A stretch of 64,000 nucleotides of DNA. Origin: Pseudomonadota bacterium (GTDB taxonomy: Bacteria > Pseudomonadota > Alphaproteobacteria > Rickettsiales > SXRF01). A program made the position numbers and the translations under genes. The stretch spans positions 20,164 through 84,163 of the forward strand of contig CAUJHR010000011.1 in NCBI GenBank assembly GCA_963205195.1, read 5' to 3'. Shown here in pieces: positions 37,252 through 47,874 of the stretch. The notes under the pieces are model-generated. The model searched no databases and was not told the origin of the DNA. It worked only from the letters and a program-made list of their open reading frames with translations. Each line of letters begins with the position of its first letter. Positions within the stretch are counted from its first letter, which is position 1.

Positions 37252-37777
37252 CAATTACTCCAATAAATGGCAGTTCACGATAGTAATTAGCATAATCAAG
37301 GCCGTATCCCACTACGAATTTATCAGGAATTTTAAACCCTATAAAATCAGCGTCTATCGCCACTTTGCGCTTTCCAGGTTTTTCCAGCATTACAGCTATT
37401 TTTATGCTGGCGGCACCTCGCTCTTGGATAATGTTGCGGGCAAAAGTCAATGTGTTGCCGGACTCTAAAATATCATCGACTATCAGTACATCACGCCCAC
37501 GTACATTTTCTATTATATCACGTGTGATTTCGATCTTTCCACTTGAAGTGGTATTGTTGCCATAGCTGGCCAAAGTCATAAAATCCAGCTGCGGTTGCAT
37601 ACCACAAAAATGCAGTGCGCGTATTAGATCTGCAGTGAATATAAAACTGCCACGCAGCAGGGATACTATCATAATGTCACGCGTCATAGAGCCAGCAATT
37701 TCATGCGCCAAACTCTCAACACGCTGCGTGATTTGCTGTGCAGTAACCAGAATTTCTATATCAGATGGAAGTTTCAT
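37244..37777 (-). CDS. hpt: Hypoxanthine phosphoribosyltransferase
   Basis: This 177-residue purine-salvage enzyme has the PRPP loop DVLIVDDILESGNTL, SLLRGSFIF and the C-terminal FVVGYGLDYANYYRELPFIG. It converts hypoxanthine or guanine to the nucleotide. Its start shares one base (TAATG) with the stop of the zinc-finger gene upstream on the same strand. Confidence 0.94.
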   Translation of the reverse strand: MKLPSDIEILVTAQQITQRVESLAHEIAGSMTRDIMIVSLLRGSFIFTADLIRALHFCGMQPQLDFMTLASYGNNTTSSGKIEITRDIIENVRGRDVLIVDDILESGNTLTFARNIIQERGAASIKIAVMLEKPGKRKVAIDADFIGFKIPDKFVVGYGLDYANYYRELPFIGVIAI

Positions 37778-38442
37778 TATGGTTTGCGCCGTAATGCAAG
37801 CTCTATCGGCGTTCCCATGTCTATTACAAAGCGTTTTGCAAGTGTGAATTTTACATTCAGGTCACCGGTGGTAAAAGGCATTGTTGCACCGGCTTTAAGA
37901 ATTTCACCGTTTGTTTTGAATTCCCATGATTGCAGAGGATTATTCATGCTGTCTAACAATATTACGCGAATATTAGGAACCTTGCTTTCTGTAGTAGCGG
38001 TATTAAAAATATTGCCGCTTATCTCTACAGTGTTTGTTGTATCGCTGGAGCGTTTTTGGATCTGTATATCGGAAAATACCATACCTTTACTTGGAATTAT
38101 TCCAAACATACGCGGTTTAACTATAAATAATGAAAGGGCTATTATTAATATAGCGCATATGGCAACCATGGCTTTAAGCCCTGCCGGGGTTCTTGCCCTT
38201 TTTACAGGAAGGTTGGAACCTTCAGGAAGCGGCTTTGCCGTAGCATTTATGCTGCCAATTATAGTATCTAAATCAGGAATAGGGGGGGAGGCTATTTCAG
38301 GAGACTCAACGATTTCTATTTCTGCGTGCTGCTGAAACCATTCATGTTGGCAGCGGGCGCAACGCACTGTCCTGCCTTCAGCCCTAATAGCATTATCAGG
38401 TACAAGATAACGTGCATTGCAGTTTTTACATTGTAAAATCAT
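37777..38442 (-). CDS. MJ0042-type zinc-finger membrane protein
   Basis: This 221-residue protein opens with a zinc-ribbon (CKNCNARY...CARCQHEW, residues 4-35). A linker, one membrane helix (about 112-131) and an extracytoplasmic beta-rich C-domain follow, resembling DUF3426. Alphaproteobacterial genes of this type often lie next to ftsEX, as here, but their role is unsettled. It is divergent from ftsE and coupled to hpt downstream. Confidence 0.88.
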   Translation of the reverse strand: MILQCKNCNARYLVPDNAIRAEGRTVRCARCQHEWFQQHAEIEIVESPEIASPPIPDLDTIIGSINATAKPLPEGSNLPVKRARTPAGLKAMVAICAILIIALSLFIVKPRMFGIIPSKGMVFSDIQIQKRSSDTTNTVEISGNIFNTATTESKVPNIRVILLDSMNNPLQSWEFKTNGEILKAGATMPFTTGDLNVKFTLAKRFVIDMGTPIELALRRKP

Positions 38443-38526
38443 ATGACTCGTATAATCTTTATTTTGAACATATCAATATCGCAGATTTTTGCCACAGATA
38501 TTTACATTATAAAAAGTGATAAATGA

Positions 38527-39228
38527 ATGATTACATTAGAACATATTGCAATGGAATATACACCGGGGCAACCGATATTGAAAGATGTATCGCTAACCCT
38601 TGAGCGTGGCTCATTCCATTTTCTTACTGGTGCAAGCGGTGCTGGTAAAAGCACACTGCTTTCGCTGCTATCATTGCAGGGCAGGGCAACAACGGGTAAA
38701 TTCCACATGTTTGGAGAAAATGTAACTAACATGACCCGCGAACAATTGCCAAAACTTAGGCGCAGGATAGGAATTGTATTGCAAGATTACCGGCTGCTTG
38801 ACCATTTAACTGTTCTTGAAAATGTTTCTCTTCCATTAAAAGTTGCGGGGGAGGCAGATGCTGAAATTACACCAAAAGCGTTAGAGCTATTAGAGTGGAT
38901 AGGTCTTTCCGAGCACCAGAATGCAAAGCCGCCAACTTTATCGGGTGGGCAGAAGCAGCGTGCAGCGATTGCACGCGCTGTTATTACCAAGCCTGATATT
39001 TTACTTGCCGATGAGCCAACCGGTAATTTAGATACTGAGCTTGCACAGCGTTTTATGTATCTGTTTGAGGCCTTGAACCAGACTGGAACAACTGTATTAA
39101 TAGCCAGCCATGATGAAAACCTTATTTCCCTTTTTGATTACCCGACTTTACGGCTTAAGAATGGCGCATTAGTTAAAAAATCGTCAACTATCGAGGATTT
39201 AAGCAGTTTTAACGAAATAATCTCATAA
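38527..39228 (+). CDS. ftsE: Cell-division ATP-binding protein FtsE
   Basis: FtsE is the ABC ATPase that works with the membrane protein FtsX to activate peptidoglycan hydrolases at the division site. The 233-residue protein has Walker A GASGAGKST (about 35-43), a Q-loop in IGIVLQDYRLLDHLTV, signature LSGGQKQR and Walker B ILLADEPT. The motif DYRLLDHLTV is typical of FtsE. The expected ftsX is not downstream; a PAS gene on the same strand follows after 79 bases. Confidence 0.9.
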   Translation: MITLEHIAMEYTPGQPILKDVSLTLERGSFHFLTGASGAGKSTLLSLLSLQGRATTGKFHMFGENVTNMTREQLPKLRRRIGIVLQDYRLLDHLTVLENVSLPLKVAGEADAEITPKALELLEWIGLSEHQNAKPPTLSGGQKQRAAIARAVITKPDILLADEPTGNLDTELAQRFMYLFEALNQTGTTVLIASHDENLISLFDYPTLRLKNGALVKKSSTIEDLSSFNEIIS

Positions 39229-39307
39229 AAACTGCTATATCAATGCGTCTTATTATGGTATAATCTTATATTAAGTATCCATTATAAATCACATAGTTAG
39301 GATTCCC

Positions 39308-39754
39308 ATGACATCAGCAATGGAACGCCGCATAACGCTTCGCTTAATGGCTTATTGGGAAAAGGCACGAAAAAATAAACCCATGCCTTCCGAAGCGGAT
39401 ATTGATCCTGATGACCTGCAGGATTTGTGGGATTATTGCTTTCTAATACATGTTAAGGATCTATCAAAGCCTGATTATAATTATACATATCTTGGAAGCG
39501 CTATTCAGCGTGCATACCAAGGAGAGCTTATTGATGCTGAAAATACAGGTATAGCCTCATTAAATGCGGATAAGCTGGCAGCCAGCTATTCAAAAATAAT
39601 TGAAACGCGAACCCCGCTCCTAGAAGAAGGTGAATTCGTAAATATGCATAATGATGTTGTAAAATACCGTCAATGTCTGCTGCCGCTTGGTGAAGGCGAA
39701 GTTGTGGATGCTATATTTGGGGGGATGCGCTTTAAGGTTTTTACCAATAGGTAG
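39308..39754 (+). CDS. PAS-domain protein (PAS_5 type)
   Basis: This 148-residue soluble protein matches the alphaproteobacterial PAS_5 group. It has an N-terminal LMAYWEKARKNKPMPSEADID, then a PAS core with WDYCFLIHV and YTYLGSAIQRAY. It has no output domain, so it may sense or scaffold. It occupies the place where ftsX is usually found but has no membrane segment. Confidence 0.8.
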   Translation: MTSAMERRITLRLMAYWEKARKNKPMPSEADIDPDDLQDLWDYCFLIHVKDLSKPDYNYTYLGSAIQRAYQGELIDAENTGIASLNADKLAASYSKIIETRTPLLEEGEFVNMHNDVVKYRQCLLPLGEGEVVDAIFGGMRFKVFTNR

Positions 39755-39813
39755 TGGCAAGGCCCGGTTTTACATTAATTGTTATAATAGGGTAAATAGG
39801 TGCAATTTAGTTA

Positions 39814-39842
39814 TTGACTTGCCTGTAACCTTACAATAAATT
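39814..39842 (+). promoter_or_regulatory. Candidate promoter for rplM-rpsI
   Basis: TTGACT (39814-39819) and TAAATT (39837-39842) are 17 bases apart. This gives a leader of about 85 bases before rplM. No conserved L13 autoregulatory structure was recognised with confidence. Confidence 0.5.
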
Positions 39843-39933
39843 CCAGCTCCTTTTTAATCTATACGAGGTTCCGTAAGAGGGCTTCGCTATTGTTAAATAT
39901 ATAGAAATTTTTATAATTAAGGCATTGTTTTTT

Positions 39934-40395
39934 ATGAATACTTACTCGGCAAAGCCGTCAGAAGTAACAAAGAAGTGGCTCATCATAGACGCAGAGGGTG
40001 TAGTTCTTGGCCGCCTGGCTTCGAATATTGCAAAAATACTGCGTGGTAAGCACAAAACCATTTTTACCCCACATATTGATACTGGCGATCATGTGGTGGT
40101 GATAAATGCAGAAAAAGTAAAGCTCACTGGTAAAAAGCGCACAAATAAGCTGTATCACAGGCATACAGGTCATCCTGGTGGTATAAAAACTGTAACCCCT
40201 GAATTTATTTTAGGAAGCCAGTTTCCTGAGCGTGTTATTGAGAAAGCAGTTGAGCGTATGATGCCGAAGGAAAGCCCATTGGCACGTGACCAACTTGGCA
40301 AACTCCGTGTTTATGGAGGAAAAGATCATCCACATGAAGCACAAAAACCAGAAATATATGATTTTGCTTCCAAAAATCCAAAGAATAAGAGGTAG
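39934..40395 (+). CDS. rplM: 50S ribosomal protein L13
   Basis: This 153-residue L13 has [18 protein letters not shown] at the start, the central [18 protein letters not shown] and the C-terminal [20 protein letters not shown] 39934 is chosen over a TTG three codons upstream because MNTYSAKP is the family start. rpsI follows after 2 bases, the universal pair. Confidence 0.98.
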   Translation: MNTYSAKPSEVTKKWLIIDAEGVVLGRLASNIAKILRGKHKTIFTPHIDTGDHVVVINAEKVKLTGKKRTNKLYHRHTGHPGGIKTVTPEFILGSQFPERVIEKAVERMMPKESPLARDQLGKLRVYGGKDHPHEAQKPEIYDFASKNPKNKR

Positions 40396-40397
40396 AC

Positions 40398-40895
40398 GTG
40401 GCTAAAGCAGCAGTAAAGGCATCACCAGCTCCTAGAACAGGCGCAAAAGTACCAGCAAAAGCAACACCAAAGGCTTCAAAAAAAGAATCTTTCGGTTCGA
40501 ATGATAAAGAACTTATCTGCTACGGTACTGGCCGCCGTAAAGATGCAATTGCGCGTGTTTTCCTAAAACGCGGCACTGGCAAAATAACAGTAAATGGCCG
40601 TGACCTTGATGTGTATTTTGCACGCCCGGTGCTTCGTATGATAATCAACCAGCCATTTGGGGCGATTGACCGTATAGGTAATTTCGACGTTAATTGTACG
40701 GTTACCGGTGGTGGTCTTTCCGGGCAGGCTGGGGCAGTTCGCCACGGAATCAGCCGCGCGCTTGATGAATATGATTCAATCTTCCATAAAGCACTTCGCA
40801 CCGGTGGTTTCCTCACCCGCGATAGCCGCGTTGTTGAACGTAAGAAATACGGCCATAAGAAAGCCCGCCGTAGTTTCCAGTTCTCCAAACGCTAA
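40398..40895 (+). CDS. rpsI: 30S ribosomal protein S9
   Basis: The start is GTG 40398 with an AAGAGGT ribosome site. The 165-residue protein has an Ala/Lys/Pro-rich N-terminal extension of about 35 residues before the conserved [13 protein letters not shown]. The C-terminus [12 protein letters not shown] reaches the P-site. The extension is longer than in E. coli S9 (about 130 residues) but such tails occur in Alphaproteobacteria. Confidence 0.98.
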   Translation: MAKAAVKASPAPRTGAKVPAKATPKASKKESFGSNDKELICYGTGRRKDAIARVFLKRGTGKITVNGRDLDVYFARPVLRMIINQPFGAIDRIGNFDVNCTVTGGGLSGQAGAVRHGISRALDEYDSIFHKALRTGGFLTRDSRVVERKKYGHKKARRSFQFSKR

Positions 40896-40920
40896 TTGGT
40901 ATAAAACATATATTTGTTTC

Positions 40921-40949
40921 AAAAAAAGCACCTATATGGTGCTTTTTTT
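40921..40949 (+). terminator. Intrinsic terminator after rpsI
   Basis: GCACC and GGTGC form the stem core around TATAT, preceded by seven A residues and followed by seven T residues. It begins 26 bases past the rpsI stop. The symmetry allows bidirectional action. Confidence 0.88.
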
Positions 40950-40985
40950 GTATCTGGAAACTGCTTTATTTGTTAGGCTTACAGC

Positions 40986-42032
40986 ATGGAAAGTAAAAAA
41001 ATATCTATAGCGATACTTGGTGCAAGCGGATATACGGGAGCTGAGCTTATAAGGCTTTTGCTTGCCCATCCTAATGCCAATATTTCTGTCTTAACCGGTG
41101 ATTCAAAAGCTGGAAAACATATAGGCGAAGTCTATCCGCATTTGCGTTTTAAGAACCTCCCTAAGCTTGTTTCAATAGAGCAGGTGGAATTTTCTGGAAT
41201 AGACCTGGTTTTTTGTTGCCTGCCACATGGAACTACCCAACCTATAATAGCAGCTTTGCCTAGGCATTTACGTATAATCGACCTGTCGGCAGATTTTAGG
41301 CTTCATGATGTGAAAAGCTATGCCAAGTGGTACGGGCATGAGCATCAGGCAGTAGAATTGCAAAAAAATGCAGTTTACGGACTTACCGAGCAGGCGCGGG
41401 ATAAAATAAAAACCGCCAGGCTGGTTGCAAACCCTGGGTGTTACCCTACAGGTTCAAGCCTTGCACTTATGCCGCTTCTGGCTTCTGGATTAATAAATTC
41501 TGAAAATATTATAATTGATTCTAAATCCGGGGTAACTGGTGCAGGGCGTAGCGCAAAGCAGGATAACTTATTTACAGAAATAAATGATGGAATGAAAGCT
41601 TACGGAATATCATCACACCGCCATGCACCAGAAATTGAACAGAACCTGAGTTCATCTTGCAATAAAGAAATTACTGTGACATTTACCCCGCATTTGATAC
41701 CGATGAATCGGGGAATATTGTCAACTATTTATGTACATCTATCTGCCGGTAAATCAGCGGCAGACCTGCGTGCAAAACTTATCGAAGTTTATGATAAGGA
41801 GCGATTTGTGCATATTATGCCTGAAGGTATAGCACCTTCAACGCATGAAGTGCGCGGAACGAATGATTGCCATATAAGTGTGTTTTCTGATAGAATAGCT
41901 GGTAAGGCGATATTGGTGGCGGCTATAGATAACCTGGTAAAAGGCGCTTCTGGGCAGGCCATACAGAATATGAATGTGATGTTTGGATTCCCTGAAAATA
42001 CTGGCCTTGAATTAACTGCGGTATTCCCATGA
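40986..42032 (+). CDS. argC: N-acetyl-gamma-glutamyl-phosphate reductase
   Basis: ArgC performs the NADPH-dependent third step of arginine synthesis. The 348-residue enzyme has the Rossmann start ILGASGYTGAELIRLL, the active-site Cys in NPGCYPTGS, SGVTGAGRS and HRHAPEIEQ. It overlaps the next gene by four bases. With argJ and argH it shows a dispersed but functional arginine pathway in the window. Confidence 0.96.
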   Translation: MESKKISIAILGASGYTGAELIRLLLAHPNANISVLTGDSKAGKHIGEVYPHLRFKNLPKLVSIEQVEFSGIDLVFCCLPHGTTQPIIAALPRHLRIIDLSADFRLHDVKSYAKWYGHEHQAVELQKNAVYGLTEQARDKIKTARLVANPGCYPTGSSLALMPLLASGLINSENIIIDSKSGVTGAGRSAKQDNLFTEINDGMKAYGISSHRHAPEIEQNLSSSCNKEITVTFTPHLIPMNRGILSTIYVHLSAGKSAADLRAKLIEVYDKERFVHIMPEGIAPSTHEVRGTNDCHISVFSDRIAGKAILVAAIDNLVKGASGQAIQNMNVMFGFPENTGLELTAVFP

Positions 42033-42586
42033 ACGATAAATTATCACCTCTTATAATACCTTACCGTGGTGAGTATGCTCCCCATGGAATTTCCCCTCGT
42101 ATTTCTGAAAAAGCGTTTATTGCCCCCGGAGCATCTATTATTGGAGATGTTGAGATAGGTGAGGATAGTGGGATATGGTTTGGTTGTGTAGTGCGCGGTG
42201 ACGTGAATTATATACGTATTGGCATCCGTACCAATATTCAGGATGGGACAGTTATCCATGTGACCCGGAAAACAGGTCCTACGGTAATAGGCTCAAATAT
42301 AACAATTGGGCATTCTGCGCTGCTGCATGCCTGCACCCTTGAAGATGGATGTTTTATAGGAATGCGGGCAACATTAATGGATGGGGTTATTGTAGAATCA
42401 GGGGCGCAGGTTGCTGCGGGAGCGCTTGTTACCCCCAATAAGCGAATACCTAAAGGTCAGTTATGGGCAGGGAGCCCGGCTAAATATTTTAGAGATTTAA
42501 CTGAGGAAGAACAAAGGTTTATTCCGGTTTCTGCAGAAAATTATGTTAAGCATGCCCGTGAATATCTGGCTATGGGGTTATCGTAA
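42029..42586 (+). CDS. Gamma-carbonic-anhydrase-like hexapeptide protein
   Basis: The 185-residue protein is a left-handed beta-helix of hexapeptide repeats (SIIGDVEIGEDSGIWFGCVVRG). Candidate zinc His residues are in DGTVIHV and IGHSALLHAC, matching the YrdA/PaaY and gamma-carbonic-anhydrase family. Activity varies in this family, so carbonic anhydrase function is uncertain. The ATGA overlap with argC suggests co-translation. Confidence 0.88.
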   Translation: MNDKLSPLIIPYRGEYAPHGISPRISEKAFIAPGASIIGDVEIGEDSGIWFGCVVRGDVNYIRIGIRTNIQDGTVIHVTRKTGPTVIGSNITIGHSALLHACTLEDGCFIGMRATLMDGVIVESGAQVAAGALVTPNKRIPKGQLWAGSPAKYFRDLTEEEQRFIPVSAENYVKHAREYLAMGLS

Positions 42587-42661
42587 TTAAGTTTTCATAT
42601 AATTGTCACATTTCTTTGGGCTTTTTCATGTAGAATAAACAATGAAAAAGGAGTGATTTAA

Positions 42662-43774
42662 GTGTCATTATTGACTGAAGACGAAACATTAAGTGAAAGC
42701 GCAGGTAATGCGGTAGGCAATTTGGGCGCAAAGCATTTTGCCCATACTGCTATTGAAGGTGCTGCCGGTGCAGCAGCAGGTGTTGCTTCAGCAATTGGCA
42801 TGGGTGTAGCTGCTGCAGCAAGTGTTATTATAAATCAATCAGCATATCAGCGTAAAATAGCCTCGCTGCGTACAATGTATGCGGATGAAATTTCTGCACA
42901 GACAGGAAAAGCAAAATCAGAATTAAAAGATAAAGATTTATTCTCAGTAGCTAAAGGTGACAGCGAACGCGGAATACCAGCGAATAAAGCCATTGCGGAA
43001 GAACTGAAAAAACTTTCAAAACGCCGTAATGTTGGGATACTTGTTACGGCGGCATCAATTCTTGGTACGCTTGCAATAATAGCAGCTATACCAGCGTTAT
43101 CCGGCCTTGCTGTAGGCGGCGGTGCTGCAGCTGGTGGGATTACGATGGCAAGTGCAGGCACTTTTGCACTTAGAGCTTTTATAGGGTTTTCTATTCACAG
43201 GGTTATTGAAACCCCGATTAAGAATATAGGAAAAAAGCTGTTTGATCTTAATGATACTACTACCCATGAGCGTATATCTGAGCTTGCCAAAGAGCACAAA
43301 AAAGGCAAAGTACTTGGCCGTGAGCAGGTTCTTGCTGTATTCATAAGTGCTAATAAGGATCTAGGCCAGTTTGTTATCAGCAATTATGGAAAACAATATG
43401 ATAAGCTGTCAGTTCAAGAAAAATGTGTTGTTGCAGATGCAATGGAACAATATGTTCCGAGCAAACACATAACTGAAAACTTAAATTCGGGGGCTGTAAA
43501 GGTTTCAGAATTAGCTTTTATGGTTGAAGGAAAGCATTCCGGAGTTGCACCTAATTCTGTCAAACCGCATTTAAGCCTTGTTGGAAAAGCTCGTACGGCA
43601 CTTCGCGGAGTTGGTGAGCGTATGCACAAAATCAAACAACAGGAAGTTGCATTCGCAGAAGCGGCGCCAAAGCAAAGAACAATTGCTGAATATGACAACC
43701 CAACTCCTGTACGCTCATTTGTTGAGCGTTTAGAAGCTGAAAAAAATCATTCTTCTGAGCACGTATTACATTAA
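42662..43774 (+). CDS. Membrane-associated protein of unknown function
   Basis: I recognise no family. GTG 42662 follows a good AAGGAG site. The 370-residue protein has an Ala/Gly-rich, glycine-zipper-like hydrophobic segment (about 26-58) and a second long hydrophobic region (about 124-177), separated by a charged stretch. The C-terminal half (about 180-370) is hydrophilic and probably helical. The two small-residue hydrophobic regions could insert in a membrane or form a pore. It stands alone between the carbonic-anhydrase-like gene and convergent thiD. Confidence 0.72.
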   Translation: MSLLTEDETLSESAGNAVGNLGAKHFAHTAIEGAAGAAAGVASAIGMGVAAAASVIINQSAYQRKIASLRTMYADEISAQTGKAKSELKDKDLFSVAKGDSERGIPANKAIAEELKKLSKRRNVGILVTAASILGTLAIIAAIPALSGLAVGGGAAAGGITMASAGTFALRAFIGFSIHRVIETPIKNIGKKLFDLNDTTTHERISELAKEHKKGKVLGREQVLAVFISANKDLGQFVISNYGKQYDKLSVQEKCVVADAMEQYVPSKHITENLNSGAVKVSELAFMVEGKHSGVAPNSVKPHLSLVGKARTALRGVGERMHKIKQQEVAFAEAAPKQRTIAEYDNPTPVRSFVERLEAEKNHSSEHVLH

Positions 43775-43775
43775 A

Positions 43776-44603
43776 CTATAAAAAATTTCTGATAGTATGC
43801 CCATGATTAAGAGGGCCATTGCCATTACCTAGGCAAGGAGCAGTTACGATAGCCTCCAAAACATATTTGCGTGCCCGTTCAACAGCTTTTTCCAAAGGAA
43901 GTTTCTGTGCTATTCCTGTAGCTATTGCTGAGGCGAGGGCGCAGCCTGTGCCGTGAGTATGTGTAGTGTTGACACGCTTCTGCATAAATATGGTTTCATC
44001 ACCTTGTGTAACGAGAAGATCAATAACTTCTTCCCCATCCATATGCCCGCCTTTGAGCAATATTGCTTTACAACCAAGCCCCATGATTATTTTTGCGGAT
44101 TCTCGCATGCCGTCTATATCTTTTATGGTAATACCTGAAAGGAACTCGGCTTCGGGGACGTTTGGGGTTATTATATGTGCCAGAGGTATAAGCTGAGTTT
44201 TAAGAGTTTCGAGCGCTGAAGTTTCCAATAATTGTGCTCCGCCTTTTGCAAACATTACTGGATCCAGAACAAAAGGAATTTTTGGATAAGATTTTATGAT
44301 AGATGCAATAGTTTTTATAATGCTTTCTTTATGCAGCATACCTGTTTTAAAGGCATCCGCTCCAATATCTTCAAGCACCAGCGCTATCTGATGTGCAATG
44401 AATTTTTCGGGAACATCATGTATGCCAAATACTCCCAGAGTATTCTGTGCAGTTAGTGCTGTAATTGCTGTGGCTGCATATCCGCCTAAGCAAGTAACAG
44501 TTTTAATATCACCCTGTATTCCTGCGCCGCCACCGGAATCTGACCCGGCTATAATTAAGACGCGGCCATTCGGTTTTGATTTGCTTTTGTTACTTCCTGG
44601 CAT
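43776..44603 (-). CDS. thiD: Hydroxymethylpyrimidine (phosphate) kinase
   Basis: ThiD phosphorylates HMP and HMP-P for thiamine synthesis or salvage. The 275-residue ribokinase-fold protein has [42 protein letters not shown] and [14 protein letters not shown] with the catalytic Asp/Gly region. The start overlaps the end of glmM by 49 bases; no later in-frame start precedes the conserved RVLIIAGSD. No ribosome site is visible, so coupling to glmM is likely. Confidence 0.93.
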   Translation of the reverse strand: MPGSNKSKSKPNGRVLIIAGSDSGGGAGIQGDIKTVTCLGGYAATAITALTAQNTLGVFGIHDVPEKFIAHQIALVLEDIGADAFKTGMLHKESIIKTIASIIKSYPKIPFVLDPVMFAKGGAQLLETSALETLKTQLIPLAHIITPNVPEAEFLSGITIKDIDGMRESAKIIMGLGCKAILLKGGHMDGEEVIDLLVTQGDETIFMQKRVNTTHTHGTGCALASAIATGIAQKLPLEKAVERARKYVLEAIVTAPCLGNGNGPLNHGHTIRNFL

Positions 44604-45913
44604 AATGAATCGACTAAACTGGTTATTTCTTTGCTGTCTTCACCTTCTGCCATAATACGAACTAAAGGCTCGGTTCCTGATTCGCGTATGAACAAGCGCC
44701 CCTTGCTCCCAAGCTTTTCACCAGCTTTCTTTATTGCCTGCTGGACATCATAATTTTTAAGAGGCGATATACCGCTATATTTCACATTACGCAATAATTG
44801 CGGCATAGGTGTAAATAATGTGCTGTTCTTGCTGAATTTACCATTAGATTCACGTAGATAAGCCAAGATTTGTAATGCTGCTATTATGCCATCACCAGTT
44901 GTTGTATGGTCGCTTAATATAATATGACCTGATTGTTCGCCACCTAAATTAAAACCATTTGTACGCATATGCTCAACTACATAGCGGTCCCCTACATTAG
45001 TCCGCTCAAGGGATAGCCCAAGCTTTTTAAGGTATATTTCTAACCCCATATTTGACATATGGGTTGCAACTACTCCACCACCACGAAGCTCACCATTTTT
45101 ATGAAGATTGGTTGCGATGATAGCCATTAGCTGATCGCCATCTGCAATTTTACCATTTTCATCGCAAACAAGGAGCCTGTCTGCATCGCCATCAAGAGCG
45201 ATCCCTATATCAGCCTTCTCATGCACAACAGTTTCGCATAGCTTTTGCGGGGATGTAGAACCACAATTTTCATTTATATTAAAGCCATCAGGATTTATTC
45301 CTATTGATACAACTTCTGCCCCAAGCTCGCGTAAAATTTTTGGTGCAACCTGATAAGCCGCACCGTTAGCGCAATCCACCACTATTTTAAGCCCATCAAG
45401 GTTTAAATGTTTTGGAAAAGTGCTTTTGGCATGTTCTATATAACGCCCAGTGGCATCATCAAGACGTTTGGCACGTCCTAATTTATCTGGGCTTACGCAG
45501 GCCTCGAAATGGTTTTCTGCAATCAGTTTTTCTATGCGGCTTTCCATATCATCAGATAATTTATATCCGTCTGGCCCGAAAAGTTTTATACCATTATCAT
45601 AATAAGGATTATGTGAAGCAGAGATCATTACCCCAAGATCGGCTCGTAATGATTTAACAAGCATAGCAACTGCAGGGGTTGGCATTGGCCCAACAAGTAC
45701 TACGTCGATCCCGACAGCTATAAAACCAGCAGTAAGTGCTGGCTCAAGAAGGTAACCAGAGAGACGTGTATCTTTGGCAATGACAACACGGTGCAAATGC
45801 TCGCCGCGCAGGAATTGCTGCCCGGCAGCCATACCAACTTTCAGGGCTATATCGGCAGTCATTGGGTAAGTATTGGCTTTTCCGCGTATGCCGTCTGTTC
45901 CAAATAGCTTCAT
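44555..45913 (-). CDS. glmM: Phosphoglucosamine mutase
   Basis: GlmM converts glucosamine-6-P to glucosamine-1-P for peptidoglycan and LPS. From ATG 45913 ([14 protein letters not shown]) it is 452 residues. The phosphoserine loop [17 protein letters not shown], metal loop DGDADR, GGEQSGH and [11 protein letters not shown] are all present. A longer frame to 45952 runs into ftsH and was rejected. It lies 4 bases after ftsH, the usual order. Confidence 0.96.
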   Translation of the reverse strand: MKLFGTDGIRGKANTYPMTADIALKVGMAAGQQFLRGEHLHRVVIAKDTRLSGYLLEPALTAGFIAVGIDVVLVGPMPTPAVAMLVKSLRADLGVMISASHNPYYDNGIKLFGPDGYKLSDDMESRIEKLIAENHFEACVSPDKLGRAKRLDDATGRYIEHAKSTFPKHLNLDGLKIVVDCANGAAYQVAPKILRELGAEVVSIGINPDGFNINENCGSTSPQKLCETVVHEKADIGIALDGDADRLLVCDENGKIADGDQLMAIIATNLHKNGELRGGGVVATHMSNMGLEIYLKKLGLSLERTNVGDRYVVEHMRTNGFNLGGEQSGHIILSDHTTTGDGIIAALQILAYLRESNGKFSKNSTLFTPMPQLLRNVKYSGISPLKNYDVQQAIKKAGEKLGSKGRLFIRESGTEPLVRIMAEGEDSKEITSLVDSLCQEVTKANQNRMAAS

Positions 45914-45917
45914 ATGA

Positions 45918-47843
45918 TCATTCCGCAGAGGCAGTTTCTTCAGAAACACCATTTTTCCTGGTGCGTGAAGATGGAAGTGAAGATTTTTTTACTATTTTCT
46001 TTTCAACTTCTGCCCGTTTGATCGATTCGCCTTTAAGCAGCCCGCGTATTTCATCTCCTGTAAGAGTTTCGTACTCCAACATAGCCTGGGCCAGGATATG
46101 CAATTCATCAATATGCTCAGTTAAAACCTTTTTAGCATCAGTATGGGCATTTTCTACAAAACGCTTTACTTCATCATCAATTATATTTGCCATTTGATCA
46201 GAAGATGGGCGGGCAGGGGCACCATATCCAAGGAATGATTCCTGTTGTTCTGCGCCGTAGAATAAAGGGCCTATCTTGTCACTCATGCCCCATTCTGTAA
46301 CCATGGCACGCGCCAGCTTGCTTGCGTATTTAATATCTGAAGATGCGCCGCTGGAAACTTTATCATAACCAAAAATAATTTCTTCCGCTACTCGCCCGCC
46401 CATCGCCACAGCAAGGTCGGCTATCATCTTTTCACGCAGGTATGAGAGCTTGTCAGCTTCAGGAAGGCGCATAACCATACCAAGGGCTCGTCCGCGTGGG
46501 ATTATGGTGGCTTTATGGATGGGATCAGATGCTGGGAAATATAATGATACCAATGCATGGCCGCCTTCATGATAAGCCGTCATTTTCTTTTCATCGTCAC
46601 TCATGACCATGGATTTACGTTCAGAGCCCATCATAACCTTGTCTTTTGCCGACTCCAGGTCTCTCTGGCTCACCACTTTCTTGCCAAGCCTTGCAGCAAG
46701 CAAGGCGGCTTCATTTACAATATTAGCAAGGTCGGCACCGGAAAACCCTGGTGTGCCACGGGCAATTATCTTAGCGTCTACATCCGGCGCCTTTGGTACT
46801 TTACGCAGATGTACTTCAAGTATTTTTGTACGGCCATTTATGTCTGGATTTGGAACGGTTATCTGGCGGTCAAAGCGGCCAGGGCGGAGCAATGCTGGGT
46901 CCAGTACGTCCGGCCTGTTGGTTGCCGCAACTATAATTACGCTTTCATTTGCATCAAAGCCATCCATTTCCACAAGAAGTTGGTTCAGTGTCTGCTCACG
47001 TTCATCATTGCCACCTCCATGCCCGGCGCCGCGGTGACGGCCTACCGCATCTATTTCGTCTATGAATATTATGCAAGGCGCATTCTTTTTGCCTTGTTCA
47101 AACATGTCGCGTACTCGGCTTGCCCCAACACCTACGAACATTTCCACAAAGTCGGAACCAGAAATTGTAAAGAATGGTACTTTCGCCTCACCAGCTATTG
47201 CACGGGCAAGCAATGTTTTACCAGTTCCTGGAGGCCCTACCAGCAGGCAGCCGCGAGGTATCTTTGCGCCCAGGCGCTGATATTTATGGGGGTCTTTAAG
47301 GAAATCCACCACTTCATGCAGATCGTCTTTTGCCTCTTCTATACCGGCAACGTCGTCAAATGTTATTCGTTCTGTTTTTTCAGTAAGTAATTTCGCCCTG
47401 GATTTTCCAAAACCTAGCGCTCCGCCACGACCACCCGCGCCTGACTGCATCTGGCGCATTATCGAGGCAGCTATAAATACGAATATCAAGAAAGGAACCA
47501 ATGATATTATTGAACCCCAGAACGAATCTTTTCCTTCATCGGAAGTAACATTTATTTTTACTCCTTTCGCGTTTAACCGGTCAACTACTGCCGGATAATC
47601 GGGTGTCTGGGTAAAAAAACTGGTTCCATCTGTAAAATGCCCAGTTACAATATCACTTTTATTGATCCCAGTTTTTATGTTTACATCAGCGATCTGTCCC
47701 TGATCGATTTTTGTTAGGAAATCGGAAAATGCAATATTATTGCGGCTACTACGTTCCGCATTTCCCTGGAACATATTAAATAATGCAATCAATAGTAATG
47801 CTAATACTACCCAGACAAAAAAATTCTTACCAATATTTGGCAC
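45918..47843 (-). CDS. ftsH: ATP-dependent zinc metalloprotease FtsH
   Basis: FtsH is the inner-membrane AAA+ protease for membrane and short-lived proteins. The 641-residue protein has two membrane helices (about 8-25 and 110-128) around a periplasmic domain. Walker A is GPPGTGKT (203-210), followed by [11 protein letters not shown] and the zinc site HEGGH near residue 425. A charged tail follows. It lies between tilS and glmM as in many proteobacteria. Confidence 0.98.
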   Translation of the reverse strand: MPNIGKNFFVWVVLALLLIALFNMFQGNAERSSRNNIAFSDFLTKIDQGQIADVNIKTGINKSDIVTGHFTDGTSFFTQTPDYPAVVDRLNAKGVKINVTSDEGKDSFWGSIISLVPFLIFVFIAASIMRQMQSGAGGRGGALGFGKSRAKLLTEKTERITFDDVAGIEEAKDDLHEVVDFLKDPHKYQRLGAKIPRGCLLVGPPGTGKTLLARAIAGEAKVPFFTISGSDFVEMFVGVGASRVRDMFEQGKKNAPCIIFIDEIDAVGRHRGAGHGGGNDEREQTLNQLLVEMDGFDANESVIIVAATNRPDVLDPALLRPGRFDRQITVPNPDINGRTKILEVHLRKVPKAPDVDAKIIARGTPGFSGADLANIVNEAALLAARLGKKVVSQRDLESAKDKVMMGSERKSMVMSDDEKKMTAYHEGGHALVSLYFPASDPIHKATIIPRGRALGMVMRLPEADKLSYLREKMIADLAVAMGGRVAEEIIFGYDKVSSGASSDIKYASKLARAMVTEWGMSDKIGPLFYGAEQQESFLGYGAPARPSSDQMANIIDDEVKRFVENAHTDAKKVLTEHIDELHILAQAMLEYETLTGDEIRGLLKGESIKRAEVEKKIVKKSSLPSSRTRKNGVSEETASAE

Positions 47844-47874
47844 GCTTATAATTCTCCAAGAAAATATAATTAAA

